Origin: an uncultured Bacilli bacterium
Lineage (GTDB): Bacteria > Bacillota_I > Bacilli_A > RF39 > UBA660
Length of the DNA: 42,252 nucleotides
Assembly (NCBI GenBank): GCA_934140355.1
Contig: CAKPBH010000009.1
Location: 1 to 42,252, forward strand
Direction of reading: 5' to 3'
The position numbers and the translations under genes were made by a program. How positions within the stretch are numbered: position 1 is the stretch's first letter; every line of letters starts with the position of its first letter. The notes beneath the pieces were generated by a model. The model was not told the DNA's origin and made no database searches. It saw nothing but the letters and a program-made list of their open reading frames with translations. Positions 16,741 through 25,596 of the stretch are shown here, piece by piece.

Positions 16741-17376
16741 ATGAAAAAGAATGGACAATATGTAGGTGTCGATGAAAAATATGTACCAGAAGATGAGAAA
16801 TATGTCGATAACAATTTAAATAGTGAAATAAAAAATGATATGCACAATATATATCAAGGAATAAAAGGCTCTGTATCAGATAAAGATAACCAAGAAAAAA
16901 TGAAAAATACCGGTAGAAAAATTGTAAAAATTGCAAAAGGAGTTGGAATTAGTTATTTAGCTATTTGGGGAATTATGATTGTTGGGTTCATTATTATTTT
17001 TGTATCAGCATTTGTTATGATTGCCAGAACTGGTAAATTCATAGATAAACAAGCAGATGATATCATTAATCAAGGGACTAACACTATAGATAATAGTGAT
17101 AGTAAAATAAATGTTAATGAATTTAATTTTGAGTTAGAAACTTATAATGGAACACAATATGGTTTAAATGTTTCAAGACTTTTAGACAATGTCATAACAA
17201 AAATAAAAAAGAATACCAATCATTCAATTACAGTTACTTACGGTACAACTACAACTTCTAACACAAATGAAATTACAACATTAAAAAAACAAATTGATGA
17301 AACATCTCAATATGAAGTATCACTAGATTATGATTCCAATGGTTACATAAATAAAGTTACGATTACGAATGATTAA
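16741..17376 (+). CDS. Membrane protein downstream of YbjQ-family gene
   Basis: 211 residues, not recognised. Its GGAGG site begins at the stop of the YbjQ gene, so translation is coupled. The N-terminus has an imperfect repeat (DEKYVPEDEKYV). One membrane segment lies at about 71-96. The remainder is a polar, Thr/Asn-rich domain with alternating beta pattern, probably extracytoplasmic. Ends in two closely spaced terminators. Confidence 0.7.
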   Translation: MKKNGQYVGVDEKYVPEDEKYVDNNLNSEIKNDMHNIYQGIKGSVSDKDNQEKMKNTGRKIVKIAKGVGISYLAIWGIMIVGFIIIFVSAFVMIARTGKFIDKQADDIINQGTNTIDNSDSKINVNEFNFELETYNGTQYGLNVSRLLDNVITKIKKNTNHSITVTYGTTTTSNTNEITTLKKQIDETSQYEVSLDYDSNGYINKVTITND

Positions 17377-17399
17377 TATTTGAAATTGCACATAAAGGG

Positions 17400-17428
17400 A
17401 AAAAAGCAAGAATAACGATGGCTTTTTT
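17400..17428 (+). terminator. Terminator of the YbjQ operon
   Basis: AAAAAAGC (17400-17407) pairs with GCTTTTTT (17421-17428). Confidence 0.75.
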
Positions 17429-17542
17429 GAAAAACCTGTAAAAAAAATATTTGTTGTGAATTTATTGAATATAAATTCAAAAAATTTAAAAAATCACTTA
17501 GTTTTATTATTTTTTAAATGATTCTAAGAAATAAAATATGAG

Positions 17543-17577
17543 AAAAATCGCATCTAAAAATTTGATGTGATTTTTTT
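17543..17577 (+). terminator. Second terminator, possibly of a small RNA
   Basis: 12-bp stem (17543-17554 with 17564-17575, one G-U pair) ending in seven T residues, 115 nt beyond the previous terminator. No ORF lies between them. Confidence 0.7.
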
Positions 17578-17677
17578 ATATTCACTAATGTTAAAAAGTT
17601 TCTTTTTATCATAAAAATAAAAAATGATAAAGTTTGTTCTCATGAAGTATTTTTAAGATAAAATAAAAAAATATTCA

Positions 17678-17710
17678 TTTCAGTTTGATTTCAGTTTCCT
17701 AAATTATGAT
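17678..17710 (+). promoter_or_regulatory. Response-regulator box and -10 of the permease operon
   Basis: TTTCAG-TTTGA-TTTCAG (17678-17694), exactly 10 nt, then TATGAT (17705-17710). The box occupies the -35 position, as expected for an activator contacting the polymerase. Same layout as 12617-12649 and 28935-28967. Confidence 0.8.
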
Positions 17711-17747
17711 TAATTTGTTTTTTAAAACAAGAAAAGAGGAATGAGAG

Positions 17748-19202
17748 ATGTATATTTTAAAAAATGCCTTTCTTTCAATTAAGAGAAATAAAGGAAGAAA
17801 CTTATTAATAGGAATAATTTTAGTGGTAATTGCTTGTGCTTGTACGATTACTTTGGCAATTAACCATACTGCTAGTGATTTAATTGCAACTTATAAAAAT
17901 TCCTATAACCGTGAATTATCTATTACTTTTAATCGTGAAAATATGAAGAAAGATATGGATTTTTCCAATCAAGATAGTATTGATGAGGCAAAAAAGAATT
18001 TTGACGCCATTGCCAGTTATACGGTGAGTGATATTCAAAAATTTAGTGAAAATGAACATATTACAAGTTATTATTATACTGAAGAAATTTCTTTAAATGG
18101 TGAATCGATTACTAAAGTAGAAAGTACTACTAATGATAGTAATAGTGATAATCATGGTCCAAAAATGGATAAACAAAATAATCAACTAGATTTTACTTTA
18201 ATTGGGTATAGTGATAGTCGGGCGATGAGTGAATTTATCAGTGGAAAATATCAAATGAGTAGTTTATCTGATGACGCTTTTGATAAGGTTTTTAATGGAA
18301 ATTATGTTTTTCTAAATGAAGAACTTGCTTCTTATAATAACTTATCATTAGGAGATAAAATTACTTTAAAAGATAGTGATGAGAAAACTTATGAATTTGA
18401 AATTGTTGGAATATTTAAAGAAAATAGTGATGAAGAAGACGAGGTAAGTCTATTTTCAAATTCTGCTAATACAATCATTACTAGTACTACAGCAGTAGAA
18501 TCGGTTACCTCGGCTAATGAAAATGTAAAAGCAAATCTTAAACCAACTTTTATTATTGACTCTTATGATAATCAAGAGAAAATCCAAGAGGATTTTTATC
18601 AAAAGGGATTAGATAAAAATTATAAAGTGGAAACGAATGAAGAAGAGGCTACGTCTGCTTTATCTGGTGTTTCTAATGTTCAGACATTTTCGACAATTTT
18701 CTTTATTATTACTTTAGTTTTGGGTGGTGTTGTCTTATTTATTTTAAATATGATTAATATTAGAGAAAGAAAGTATGAAATTGGGGTATTAAGAACAATT
18801 GGGATGAGTAAGTTTAAACTCACTATGCAGTTTGCCTCAGAACTTTTAATTGTTACTTTAATTTCTGTATTATTAGGTCTAGGAATTGGGGCAGTTAGTG
18901 CAAAAGGAATAAGTAATTCTCTGCTACAAAGTGAAATTACTAGAACCAATAATGAAGAGAAAAAATTGCAAACGAATTTTGGGGGACAGATGCCAGGAGA
19001 AGGACGAAAGAATAATCAATCTAATATTTTACGGAATGGTCCTAGTGTTTCTGCTTATCAGAAAATTGATGCTGTAGTGGATATTAAAGTTGTTTTAGAA
19101 CTTTTAGGAATTAGTTTAGGACTCGTTTTCGTTAGTAGTCTTGCTTCCATGATTTCTATTCAGCGCTTTTCCCCATTAACGATATTAAAGGAGAGATCTT
19201 AA
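17748..19202 (+). CDS. MacB/FtsX-type ABC transporter permease
   Basis: 484 residues. One N-terminal membrane helix (about 18-39), a large extracytoplasmic MacB-like domain (40-310), then three helices (about 314-337, 362-385, 449-470), the FtsX/MacB topology with the typical REYEIGVLRTIGMS-like cytoplasmic loop (here RKYEIGVLRTIGMS). An unusual Asn/Gly-rich insert between the third and fourth helices contains QMPGEGRKNN. MacB-type systems act as mechanotransmitters or export substrates from the envelope rather than importing. The ATPase starts immediately after the stop. The promoter box links it to the two-component system. Confidence 0.92.
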   Translation: MYILKNAFLSIKRNKGRNLLIGIILVVIACACTITLAINHTASDLIATYKNSYNRELSITFNRENMKKDMDFSNQDSIDEAKKNFDAIASYTVSDIQKFSENEHITSYYYTEEISLNGESITKVESTTNDSNSDNHGPKMDKQNNQLDFTLIGYSDSRAMSEFISGKYQMSSLSDDAFDKVFNGNYVFLNEELASYNNLSLGDKITLKDSDEKTYEFEIVGIFKENSDEEDEVSLFSNSANTIITSTTAVESVTSANENVKANLKPTFIIDSYDNQEKIQEDFYQKGLDKNYKVETNEEEATSALSGVSNVQTFSTIFFIITLVLGGVVLFILNMINIRERKYEIGVLRTIGMSKFKLTMQFASELLIVTLISVLLGLGIGAVSAKGISNSLLQSEITRTNNEEKKLQTNFGGQMPGEGRKNNQSNILRNGPSVSAYQKIDAVVDIKVVLELLGISLGLVFVSSLASMISIQRFSPLTILKERS

Positions 19203-19934
19203 ATGAAGAAAACAATGAAACAAAAAGAAAGTCAAAAAGTAAGTACTTTAAATAAAAAAGAGAAAAAGAATCATGTTCTACTAAAAATTTGTGCTGCTAG
19301 TTATCGATATGGTGATGCGAAAGATGATGAATATGCGATTAAAAATATTAACTATGAATTTGAACAAGGGAAAATTTACGCGATTAAAGGACGGAGCGGT
19401 TCGGGGAAAACGACATTGTTATCTTTAATTAGTGGCTTAGAGAAGTGTACGGAAGGTCAAATTCTTTTTGATGGGAAAGATTTAAAAGAGATGAATCTAG
19501 ATACTTATCGAAATCATAAAATTGGGATTGTTTTTCAAAGTTATAATCTCTTGCCCCATATGAGCGCGATGGAAAATATTATTCTATCGATGGATATTAG
19601 TGGGATGAAATTAAAAGAGAAAGAGAAAAAGAAAAGAGCACTTGAACTAATGCAGGAAGTAGGACTTCAGGATAGTTATGCGACGAGGCGAATTTTAAAA
19701 CTATCTGGTGGTGAGCAACAGAGAGTAGCGATTGCTAGAAGTCTATCTTACAATCCAAAAATGATTATTGCTGATGAACCAACGGGAAATTTAGATAAGG
19801 AAACCGAAAAAGAAATCTTGGATATTTTTAAAAGACTGGCACATGAAGAGAATAAATTAGTCATTATTGTTACACATTCTAAAGAAGTATGTGAAATGGT
19901 GGATGAAGTTTATGAATTAAAGAAGGGAAAGTAA
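19203..19934 (+). CDS. ABC transporter ATP-binding protein (MacB/LolD type)
   Basis: 243 residues. Walker A GRSGSGKTT, Q-loop GIVFQSYNLLPHM, signature LSGGEQQRVAIARSL, Walker B MIIADEPTGNLD and H-loop IVTHSKE are intact. The N-terminal 25 residues are a Lys-rich extension. Begins directly after the permease stop (no gap), so the pair is translationally coupled. The permease-first order is the reverse of many such pairs. Forms the energising subunit of the adjacent permease. Confidence 0.95.
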   Translation: MKKTMKQKESQKVSTLNKKEKKNHVLLKICAASYRYGDAKDDEYAIKNINYEFEQGKIYAIKGRSGSGKTTLLSLISGLEKCTEGQILFDGKDLKEMNLDTYRNHKIGIVFQSYNLLPHMSAMENIILSMDISGMKLKEKEKKKRALELMQEVGLQDSYATRRILKLSGGEQQRVAIARSLSYNPKMIIADEPTGNLDKETEKEILDIFKRLAHEENKLVIIVTHSKEVCEMVDEVYELKKGK

Positions 19935-19958
19935 ACTTGGTGGTTTGCTTTTTCTTTT
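19928..19958 (+). terminator. Terminator of the permease operon
   Basis: AAAGTAAAC (19928-19936) pairs with GTTTGCTTT (19943-19951) over a 6-nt loop, followed by a T-rich run. The ATPase stop lies inside the stem. Confidence 0.7.
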
Positions 19959-20044
19959 GGTAGTGAAAATACTTATTTGAAATAAATTTTATGTTTGAAA
20001 AAAGTACTAAATAAAATATTATTTGTTCAATTAACTGAAAAAAA

Positions 20045-20073
20045 TTTACTAAATTGTTTGAATTGTATATAAT
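20045..20073 (+). promoter_or_regulatory. Promoter of the DUF4143 ATPase operon
   Basis: TTTACT (20045-20050), 17-nt spacer, TATAAT (20068-20073). Transcript start near 20080, directly at the ribosome binding site. Confidence 0.7.
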
Positions 20074-20091
20074 GATAATGAGGTGAGGCAG

Positions 20092-21288
20092 ATGATAGAA
20101 AGAAAAGAGTACATGAATTTTTTGCTAAAGTTAAAAGATAAACATATTATAAAAGTCGTAACAGGAGTAAGAAGATGCGGGAAATCAACATTATTTGAAC
20201 TGTATAAAGATTATCTTTTAAAAAATGGTGTTAAAAAGGAACAAATTATCAGTCTGAATTTTGAAAATCCTAATGATATGAAATATGATGACCGGAAAGA
20301 ATTGTTCGTATCAATTGAGAGTCGTTTACTTGAAAATAAGATGAATTACATCTTCTTAGATGAAGTCCAAATCTTAAATAATTTTGAGAAAGCGGTAGAT
20401 GGGTTATATATTAAAGAAAATGTTGATATTTATATTACGGGTTCAAACTCTTATATGTTATCAGGTGAACCTGCTACCTATTTAACAGGCAGATATATGC
20501 AAATTCATATGCTACCTTTGTCATTTTTAGAGTATTTAGAATATTATGGGTTAGATAATGAAGAAAGAAAGTATCATACTTATATTAAAAATGGGGGATT
20601 TCCTTATTTACTCAATTTAGATAATGACGAAGAACTTATTAGAAATTATTTAGATGGTGTTTATCATACTGTATTGTTAAAAGATGTTGTTTCAAGAAAT
20701 AATATTAAAGATACAATGATACTAGATAGTATTATTAAGTTTCTTTTTGATAATATTGGACAACTTGTTTCTACAAATAAAATTGCCAATACTCTTGCTT
20801 CTAATCATCGTAAATGTTCTGTAAATACAGTAGAAAATTATTTAAATGCTTTAATAGAAAGCTATATTATTTATAAAATATCAAGATATGATATCAAAGG
20901 AAAAAAATATTTAAAAACAGGAGATAAGTATTATGTTTGTGATTTAGGACTTAGAAATTATTTATTAGGCTCTGTTAAAGACTTAGGAAGTATTTTAGAA
21001 AATATGATATTTTTAGAGTTAAAAAGAAGAAATTATGATATTTATATTGGAAAATATGAAGATAGTGAAGTTGATTTTGTTGTAAAGAAGAATGATGGGT
21101 TAAAATATATTCAAGTATCTCTTTCCATTCGAGATAAAAAAACATTAGAAAGAGAATTAACTCCCCTAAAAGAAATTCATGATAATTATCCTAAATATAT
21201 GATAACCTTAGATTATGATAGTGCTAACTATGAGGGGATAAGGCAAATTAATGCCATAGATTTGTTAATGGGGAGAGTTGATTTATAA
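20092..21288 (+). CDS. AAA-family ATPase with C-terminal DUF4143
   Basis: 398 residues from the ATG at 20092, preceded by AGGTGAGG. N-terminal AAA_14-type ATPase: Walker A TGVRRCGKST, Walker B YIFLDEVQ, sensor ITGSNSYML. A winged-helix region in the middle (about 220-270) leads to DUF4143, whose end has the PD-(D/E)XK-like pattern EVDFVVKKNDG...IQVS. These proteins are widespread in gut bacteria, often as many copies per genome. Their function is not established, and ideas range from defence to regulation. Two bases separate it from a small partner gene. Confidence 0.9.
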   Translation: MIERKEYMNFLLKLKDKHIIKVVTGVRRCGKSTLFELYKDYLLKNGVKKEQIISLNFENPNDMKYDDRKELFVSIESRLLENKMNYIFLDEVQILNNFEKAVDGLYIKENVDIYITGSNSYMLSGEPATYLTGRYMQIHMLPLSFLEYLEYYGLDNEERKYHTYIKNGGFPYLLNLDNDEELIRNYLDGVYHTVLLKDVVSRNNIKDTMILDSIIKFLFDNIGQLVSTNKIANTLASNHRKCSVNTVENYLNALIESYIIYKISRYDIKGKKYLKTGDKYYVCDLGLRNYLLGSVKDLGSILENMIFLELKRRNYDIYIGKYEDSEVDFVVKKNDGLKYIQVSLSIRDKKTLERELTPLKEIHDNYPKYMITLDYDSANYEGIRQINAIDLLMGRVDL

Positions 21289-21290
21289 CT

Positions 21291-21689
21291 ATGATTAAAT
21301 TAAACAACAATATATATCATAACATTTCATATCAAGTATCTTTTGGAGAATATCAAGTAAAACAAAATGGTAAAAAAAGGACAGGGAAATCTCCTATAAT
21401 TACTTTTATGTGGGATAATTTTAATTTAATGTTAGAACTAATTTATGACAAAGAATGGATTAGAGAGTTAAAAATAAATAATAAAAAGGATATATCTAAG
21501 TATGTAACAGATATCATATATGATGATGGTAAAGGATGGATATCTTTAAATTATGGAACATATAAATGTTTTTTAAAGCGTATAGACAACGAGAATTATC
21601 TTCTAGATTTTTATTGTAATATAATAGAATACGAAGAAGAATTTAATATTGTATTAAAGGAAAAAATAAACTTCAACATAGAAAAATAA
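21291..21689 (+). CDS. Uncharacterised protein after DUF4143 ATPase
   Basis: 132 residues, beta-rich with many aromatic and acidic positions, no membrane segment. Not recognised. It begins two bases after the ATPase stop with no strong binding site of its own, so it is probably translationally coupled and a functional partner. Confidence 0.6.
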   Translation: MIKLNNNIYHNISYQVSFGEYQVKQNGKKRTGKSPIITFMWDNFNLMLELIYDKEWIRELKINNKKDISKYVTDIIYDDGKGWISLNYGTYKCFLKRIDNENYLLDFYCNIIEYEEEFNIVLKEKINFNIEK

Positions 21690-21946
21690 GTATTTTTAGT
21701 AGAAGGAGACACTATCTTTTTCCTTTCATTTGAAAATACTGATAAAAAATAAACTAAAAAAAATCTCAATCCCAGTGAAAAACTTTTAAAATGGTAAAAT
21801 AATTTGAAGTATTTTTTGAATAAAGAAAAAAACTTATACTAAATAGTTTAAGTCCAAAATAAACGAAAATAATTTAATTATATTCTACTAAAATATACCA
21901 ATATTTAAAAATATATGATAAGATGAATATGAAAGTTGGTGAAGTA
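21690..21946. other. Intergenic region before the AAA+/clpP operon
   Basis: No gene. Holds AAGTATTTT at 21688-21696 with AAAATACT at 21733-21740, a possible hairpin, and another AAGTATTTT at 21807-21815. A weak -10 TATGAT lies at 21914-21919; I see no good -35. Confidence 0.5.
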
Positions 21947-24232
21947 ATGGATAAACTAAAAAATAAATTAGATAATGCAATTAATTCTTTGCAACCAAAA
22001 CAACCATATATTAAATATGAAAATTTAAAACTTTATTTTAAAGTTTTTTCTCCAAGTATAGATGTTATTCAGAGTAATGAAAATTGTTTCCAATTTAAAT
22101 ATTTTTCTAAAAATATAAAAAAATTAGAGTCTAATAAATATAAAAAAATAAATGACGCTCATGATATGGTTAATTCTTTATGTAATGATATAGACAGTTA
22201 TCTGAAAAAAGTAGAACAACAACAAATCATAAAAGAAATTACTTTCAGTTTTAATTGTGAACATAATAGAAATTTTTTAGATTTAGAATTATGCGATCGT
22301 TTATCTGATAAATATATTAATGATAAACTAATCTCCAAATATGAACATTTTAATATTATTAATAAAATCCAAGAAACAAATTCTGGATGTAAATTATACG
22401 AACAGTATATAGAAAAAGATAATAACCATTTTTACGAATATTTTTTAATGATTAATTCTTTATGTATAAATATGACTTTGAATACTTTTTGTAATTCTAC
22501 AATGAGTAATCTTGTAAGAAAACTACTGTTGTCTTGTAGCTTTTCTAAAGAATTAGCAATGGAAAATATTTATTTAGGAATAACAAAAGAAGAATTGGAT
22601 TTAGCGTTTGAGATTGAAGAAAAGAAGGAAGAAAGTTTAAAAAAGGAAAATACTTTTGAAAAAAATAATTTATTAAGTGATGAAAATAATAAAGAGTTTA
22701 AAAAATTAAATAATTTATTAGCCAATTTTGAATTATTAAAAAATGATTCTAATTTCAATGATGATATGGCTTTTAATATACTTCTCTTAGGAAATGATAC
22801 TGCAGAAAAAAACTTTTTATTAAATTCAATAAAAGATACTTTTAGAAACCACATTGAAAATAAAGAAAAAATAAATATATTTGAATTAGACATGAAAAAA
22901 GATAGTGATTTTTTTGAAAAATCAATAAAAAAAATGATTGAAAAACTGAAATTATATAATTTTTTAATTATTCATAATTTTGATATGATAGAAGAATATG
23001 ATACCACAGTTCAATTAAACATAATTAATTCAATAATTAACCTAGAAAATTATTTTGGCATTGTTGTATGCGGCGATACGAACAAAACCTTAGACATTGT
23101 TAATAAAACAAATGGATTAGAAGATAAATTTTCCTTTAGATTTAAATGCAAAGATTATGATATGGATACAATGTATAATTTATTAATTTCTAAACTTAGT
23201 ATTACCAATTATAAAATTACTTTAGAACCAACATACACAAAAAAGGTAATAAAAAAATTACTTCTAAAATCAACGGCCAAAAATGAAAAATTTTTAAATA
23301 ATTTATACACTAAAATGTTAAAATATGTATTAGAAAATGAAATAAACGAGTTTGGCCCCCAATCATTACCAAGTATCAATCAAACAGACATCATCAACAA
23401 CGCAATGAATGAATTAAATAGTTTAATTGGCCTAGGGAACGTAAAAGACCAAGTGAATAAATTAATTGCATTTTGGAAATTTAAGAATGAAACAAATAAT
23501 ATAACCAATCTGGAAGATCAATACTATAACATATTTTTAGTAGGAAATTCAGGAACGGGAAAAACAACGATAGCAAAATTAATCGAAAAACTATTATATT
23601 CTCTAAATTATATCAGCGAAGATAAATTTATTGAAATAACCCCCAATGATTTACTAGGTGATTATTTGGGACAGACAAAAACAAAAACAAGGGAAATATT
23701 AAACCAATCTAAAAATGGAATATTGTTTATTGATGAAGCTTATTTATTTTTAAATAACGATGAATATTTTAAAGAAGCTTTGGTAGAATTACTAAAATAT
23801 ATGGAAAATCCTAAAAATATAGTATTATTTGCAGGCTATCCCAATTTGATGGATAATTTCTTGAATTTAAATAGTGGCTTAAAATCAAGAATAGCAACAA
23901 TTATAAATTTTGATGATTATAGTAAAGAGGAATTAATAAAAATCTTAAATATTAAACTAAAAAAACAAAATATAACAATTGATATAGAAGCATTGGAAAA
24001 AATCAATGACATTTTATCTAAAGCAATGAAAGAAAAGAATTTTGGTAATGCTAGATATATTGATAAACTTATCACGAAATTATTGATGAAACATGCTGAG
24101 AATGTTTATTTACATCAAAATAAAAACTTATTAATAATTTCTAAAGATGATGTAGATGAAAATGAAATATTGAATGATAAAATTAAAAAAACTAATAGTT
24201 TTGGATTTACCCAAAAGAATGGAGATGTTTAA
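21947..24232 (+). CDS. CbxX/SpoVK-type AAA+ ATPase with a degenerate first AAA module
   Basis: 761 residues from the ATG at 21947, which follows GGTGA; ATGs at 21923 and 21929 lack a site. Residues 1 to about 245 are an unrecognised domain with a Lys/Glu linker. Residues about 270-470 look like a decayed AAA module: the P-loop position reads GNDTAEKN (G282) with no GK(T/S), and the Walker B position reads LIIHNFD. Residues about 490-740 are an intact CbxX/SpoVK-type module: Walker A GNSGTGKTT (533-541), Walker B ILFIDEAY (D596, E597), then GNARYIDKL in the lid. A FGF tripeptide lies seven residues from the C-terminus (752-754). It ends exactly where clpP begins, so it is a candidate unfoldase for that protease. 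Confidence 0.85.
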   Translation: MDKLKNKLDNAINSLQPKQPYIKYENLKLYFKVFSPSIDVIQSNENCFQFKYFSKNIKKLESNKYKKINDAHDMVNSLCNDIDSYLKKVEQQQIIKEITFSFNCEHNRNFLDLELCDRLSDKYINDKLISKYEHFNIINKIQETNSGCKLYEQYIEKDNNHFYEYFLMINSLCINMTLNTFCNSTMSNLVRKLLLSCSFSKELAMENIYLGITKEELDLAFEIEEKKEESLKKENTFEKNNLLSDENNKEFKKLNNLLANFELLKNDSNFNDDMAFNILLLGNDTAEKNFLLNSIKDTFRNHIENKEKINIFELDMKKDSDFFEKSIKKMIEKLKLYNFLIIHNFDMIEEYDTTVQLNIINSIINLENYFGIVVCGDTNKTLDIVNKTNGLEDKFSFRFKCKDYDMDTMYNLLISKLSITNYKITLEPTYTKKVIKKLLLKSTAKNEKFLNNLYTKMLKYVLENEINEFGPQSLPSINQTDIINNAMNELNSLIGLGNVKDQVNKLIAFWKFKNETNNITNLEDQYYNIFLVGNSGTGKTTIAKLIEKLLYSLNYISEDKFIEITPNDLLGDYLGQTKTKTREILNQSKNGILFIDEAYLFLNNDEYFKEALVELLKYMENPKNIVLFAGYPNLMDNFLNLNSGLKSRIATIINFDDYSKEELIKILNIKLKKQNITIDIEALEKINDILSKAMKEKNFGNARYIDKLITKLLMKHAENVYLHQNKNLLIISKDDVDENEILNDKIKKTNSFGFTQKNGDV

Positions 24233-24799
24233 ATGGTACCTTACGTAATACAACAAACTGAAAATGGAGAAAAAACTTATGATATTTATTCAAGACTGCT
24301 AAAAGAAAGAATTATCTTTTTAAATGGAGAAATCACTAACAATGTTGCTAATATTGTCGTTGCCCAATTACTTCATTTACAAGCAGAAGATCCAAATGCA
24401 GATATAACAATGTATATTAATTCCCCAGGTGGAAGTGTTATGGATGGATTGGCTATATATGATACAATGAATTTTATTAGTTGCGATGTTTCAACAATAT
24501 GTGTTGGCTGTTGTGCAAGTATGGCCTCTGTTATCTTATCTAGTGGGACAAAAGGAAAAAGATATGCTCTAAAAAATAGTGAAATATTAATCCATCAAGC
24601 AAGCGCTGGAACTAGCGGTACTGTTGCAGATATGACAATTGATTTACAACACGTAATCAAAATGAATGAAAAAACAAAATCAATTTTAGCTAAAAATACA
24701 GGACAATCTGTAGAAAAAATATCACATGATATCAATAGAGATTATTGGTTATCTTCAAATGAAGCCTTACAATACGGAGTTGTTGATAGCATAATTTAA
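24233..24799 (+). CDS. clpP: ATP-dependent Clp protease proteolytic subunit ClpP
   Basis: Serine peptidase that forms a tetradecameric chamber and depends on an AAA+ unfoldase. 188 residues. The catalytic triad is intact: S96 in CCASMAS, H121 in EILIHQ, D170 in INRDYW. The oxyanion-region INSPGGSV and the ending YGVVDSII are typical. The ATG follows the AAA+ stop without a gap. There is no own promoter in view, so its expression depends on the upstream gene. It may be a specialised second ClpP or the only one in the genome, which cannot be judged from this window. Confidence 0.95.
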   Translation: MVPYVIQQTENGEKTYDIYSRLLKERIIFLNGEITNNVANIVVAQLLHLQAEDPNADITMYINSPGGSVMDGLAIYDTMNFISCDVSTICVGCCASMASVILSSGTKGKRYALKNSEILIHQASAGTSGTVADMTIDLQHVIKMNEKTKSILAKNTGQSVEKISHDINRDYWLSSNEALQYGVVDSII

Positions 24800-25309
24800 G
24801 ACATCATTTTCTGAATAACCGATATATAAAATTTGTAGTAATATCAATTTTATAATATTTTGAAAATTACGTTTTTTCACGTTAAAATAAGGAATAGAAA
24901 TGATAATAAAATTACATTAAGAATCAATATTTGTTGTTCGGATAATAAAGAACTATAAGAATATTTATTATCATTAAAAGAAATAAAAAAATAACCAGCA
25001 ATGATGAAGAAATAACGATTTAGTATAATTAAATATTAATCTTCACATGATTATTAAAGAAATTAAATTATTCATCAATACCTTAAACATGCCTAATTCT
25101 TTATGATTTTAATAAACATTCAAAAAAATAACGGTAAGTAAGAAAAAGATTTAAATGATTTATTTTATGACGTTGTTTATGTGATTTTATTGAAAGTTTA
25201 TTACCGATAAAGGGTATTAATAATGCTATATTATTGATGAAAAACAATTAAAGATAAGTAATTTTAGTAGAACCGATATTCTACTTTTTTTTCTTTGATA
25301 GAAAAAATA
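24800..25309. other. Gene-free AT-rich region
   Basis: About 510 bases without a plausible gene; all frames are cut by frequent TAA codons. Short in-frame scraps (for example around 24915-24990 and 25150-25205) might be remains of decayed genes, but I cannot identify them. Confidence 0.5.
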
Positions 25310-25520
25310 CGAGAAGGGTTATAGTTCAGTCAAGGAAATAAATTTTGTAGATAAACCCTTATAAACAAAAAGTAAATTTGATATTTTAAAAATGTATTCA
25401 TTAATTGAAAATATAAATTTTTTGACTATCTTTCGATTTTTTTGCCACTTTTTGAACTATATTTTTACGAAAATAACATTTATTCCTTATTTTATCTGAC
25501 TGAACGGTAACCGAGAAGGG
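25310..25520. mobile_element. MITE-like element, about 194 bp, with flanking direct repeats
   Basis: Terminal inverted repeats GTTATAGTTCAGTCA (25318-25332) and, read from the other end, GTTACCGTTCAGTCA (25511-25497) match at 13 of 15 positions. Identical 9-bp direct repeats CGAGAAGGG (25310-25318 and 25512-25520) flank them; the last left base overlaps the repeat, so the duplication may be 8 or 9 bp. The interior has no ORF. This is the structure of a non-autonomous transposon. The related transposase is not in the window. Confidence 0.55.
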
Positions 25521-25540
25521 CATATTTTTTTTATTTTGTC

Positions 25541-25570
25541 TTGACAATTGAATAAATATTCAACTATAAT
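25541..25570 (+). promoter_or_regulatory. cadCA promoter with ArsR/CadC-type operator
   Basis: TTGACA (25541-25546), 18-nt spacer, TATAAT (25565-25570). The spacer contains the perfect inverted repeat TTGAATA-AA-TATTCAA (25548-25563), the form of operator bound by CadC/SmtB regulators. Binding by the adjacent gene product would block the polymerase. Confidence 0.9.
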
Positions 25571-25596
25571 GAATATAGTTAAGTAAGGAGGCAAGA

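Noticed and set aside
14677..17376. RiPP (modified peptide) gene cluster around the radical SAM gene
   Set aside because: No transporter, peptidase, immunity gene or recognisable recognition domain; the downstream operon has its own upstream region and an unrelated content. Kept only as a low-confidence leader ORF.
20092..24799. Dedicated phage-defence island built from the DUF4143 ATPase, the CbxX-type AAA+ protein and ClpP
   Set aside because: The two units have separate upstream regions, no effector nuclease or sensor is recognisable, and DUF4143 ATPases are common scattered genes.
25310..25360. tRNA-like look of the stretch GGTTATAGTTCAGTCAAGG
   Set aside because: It resembles a D-arm/start of a tRNA, but no anticodon arm, T-loop (GGTTCGA) or acceptor pairing follows; it is better explained as an inverted-repeat end.
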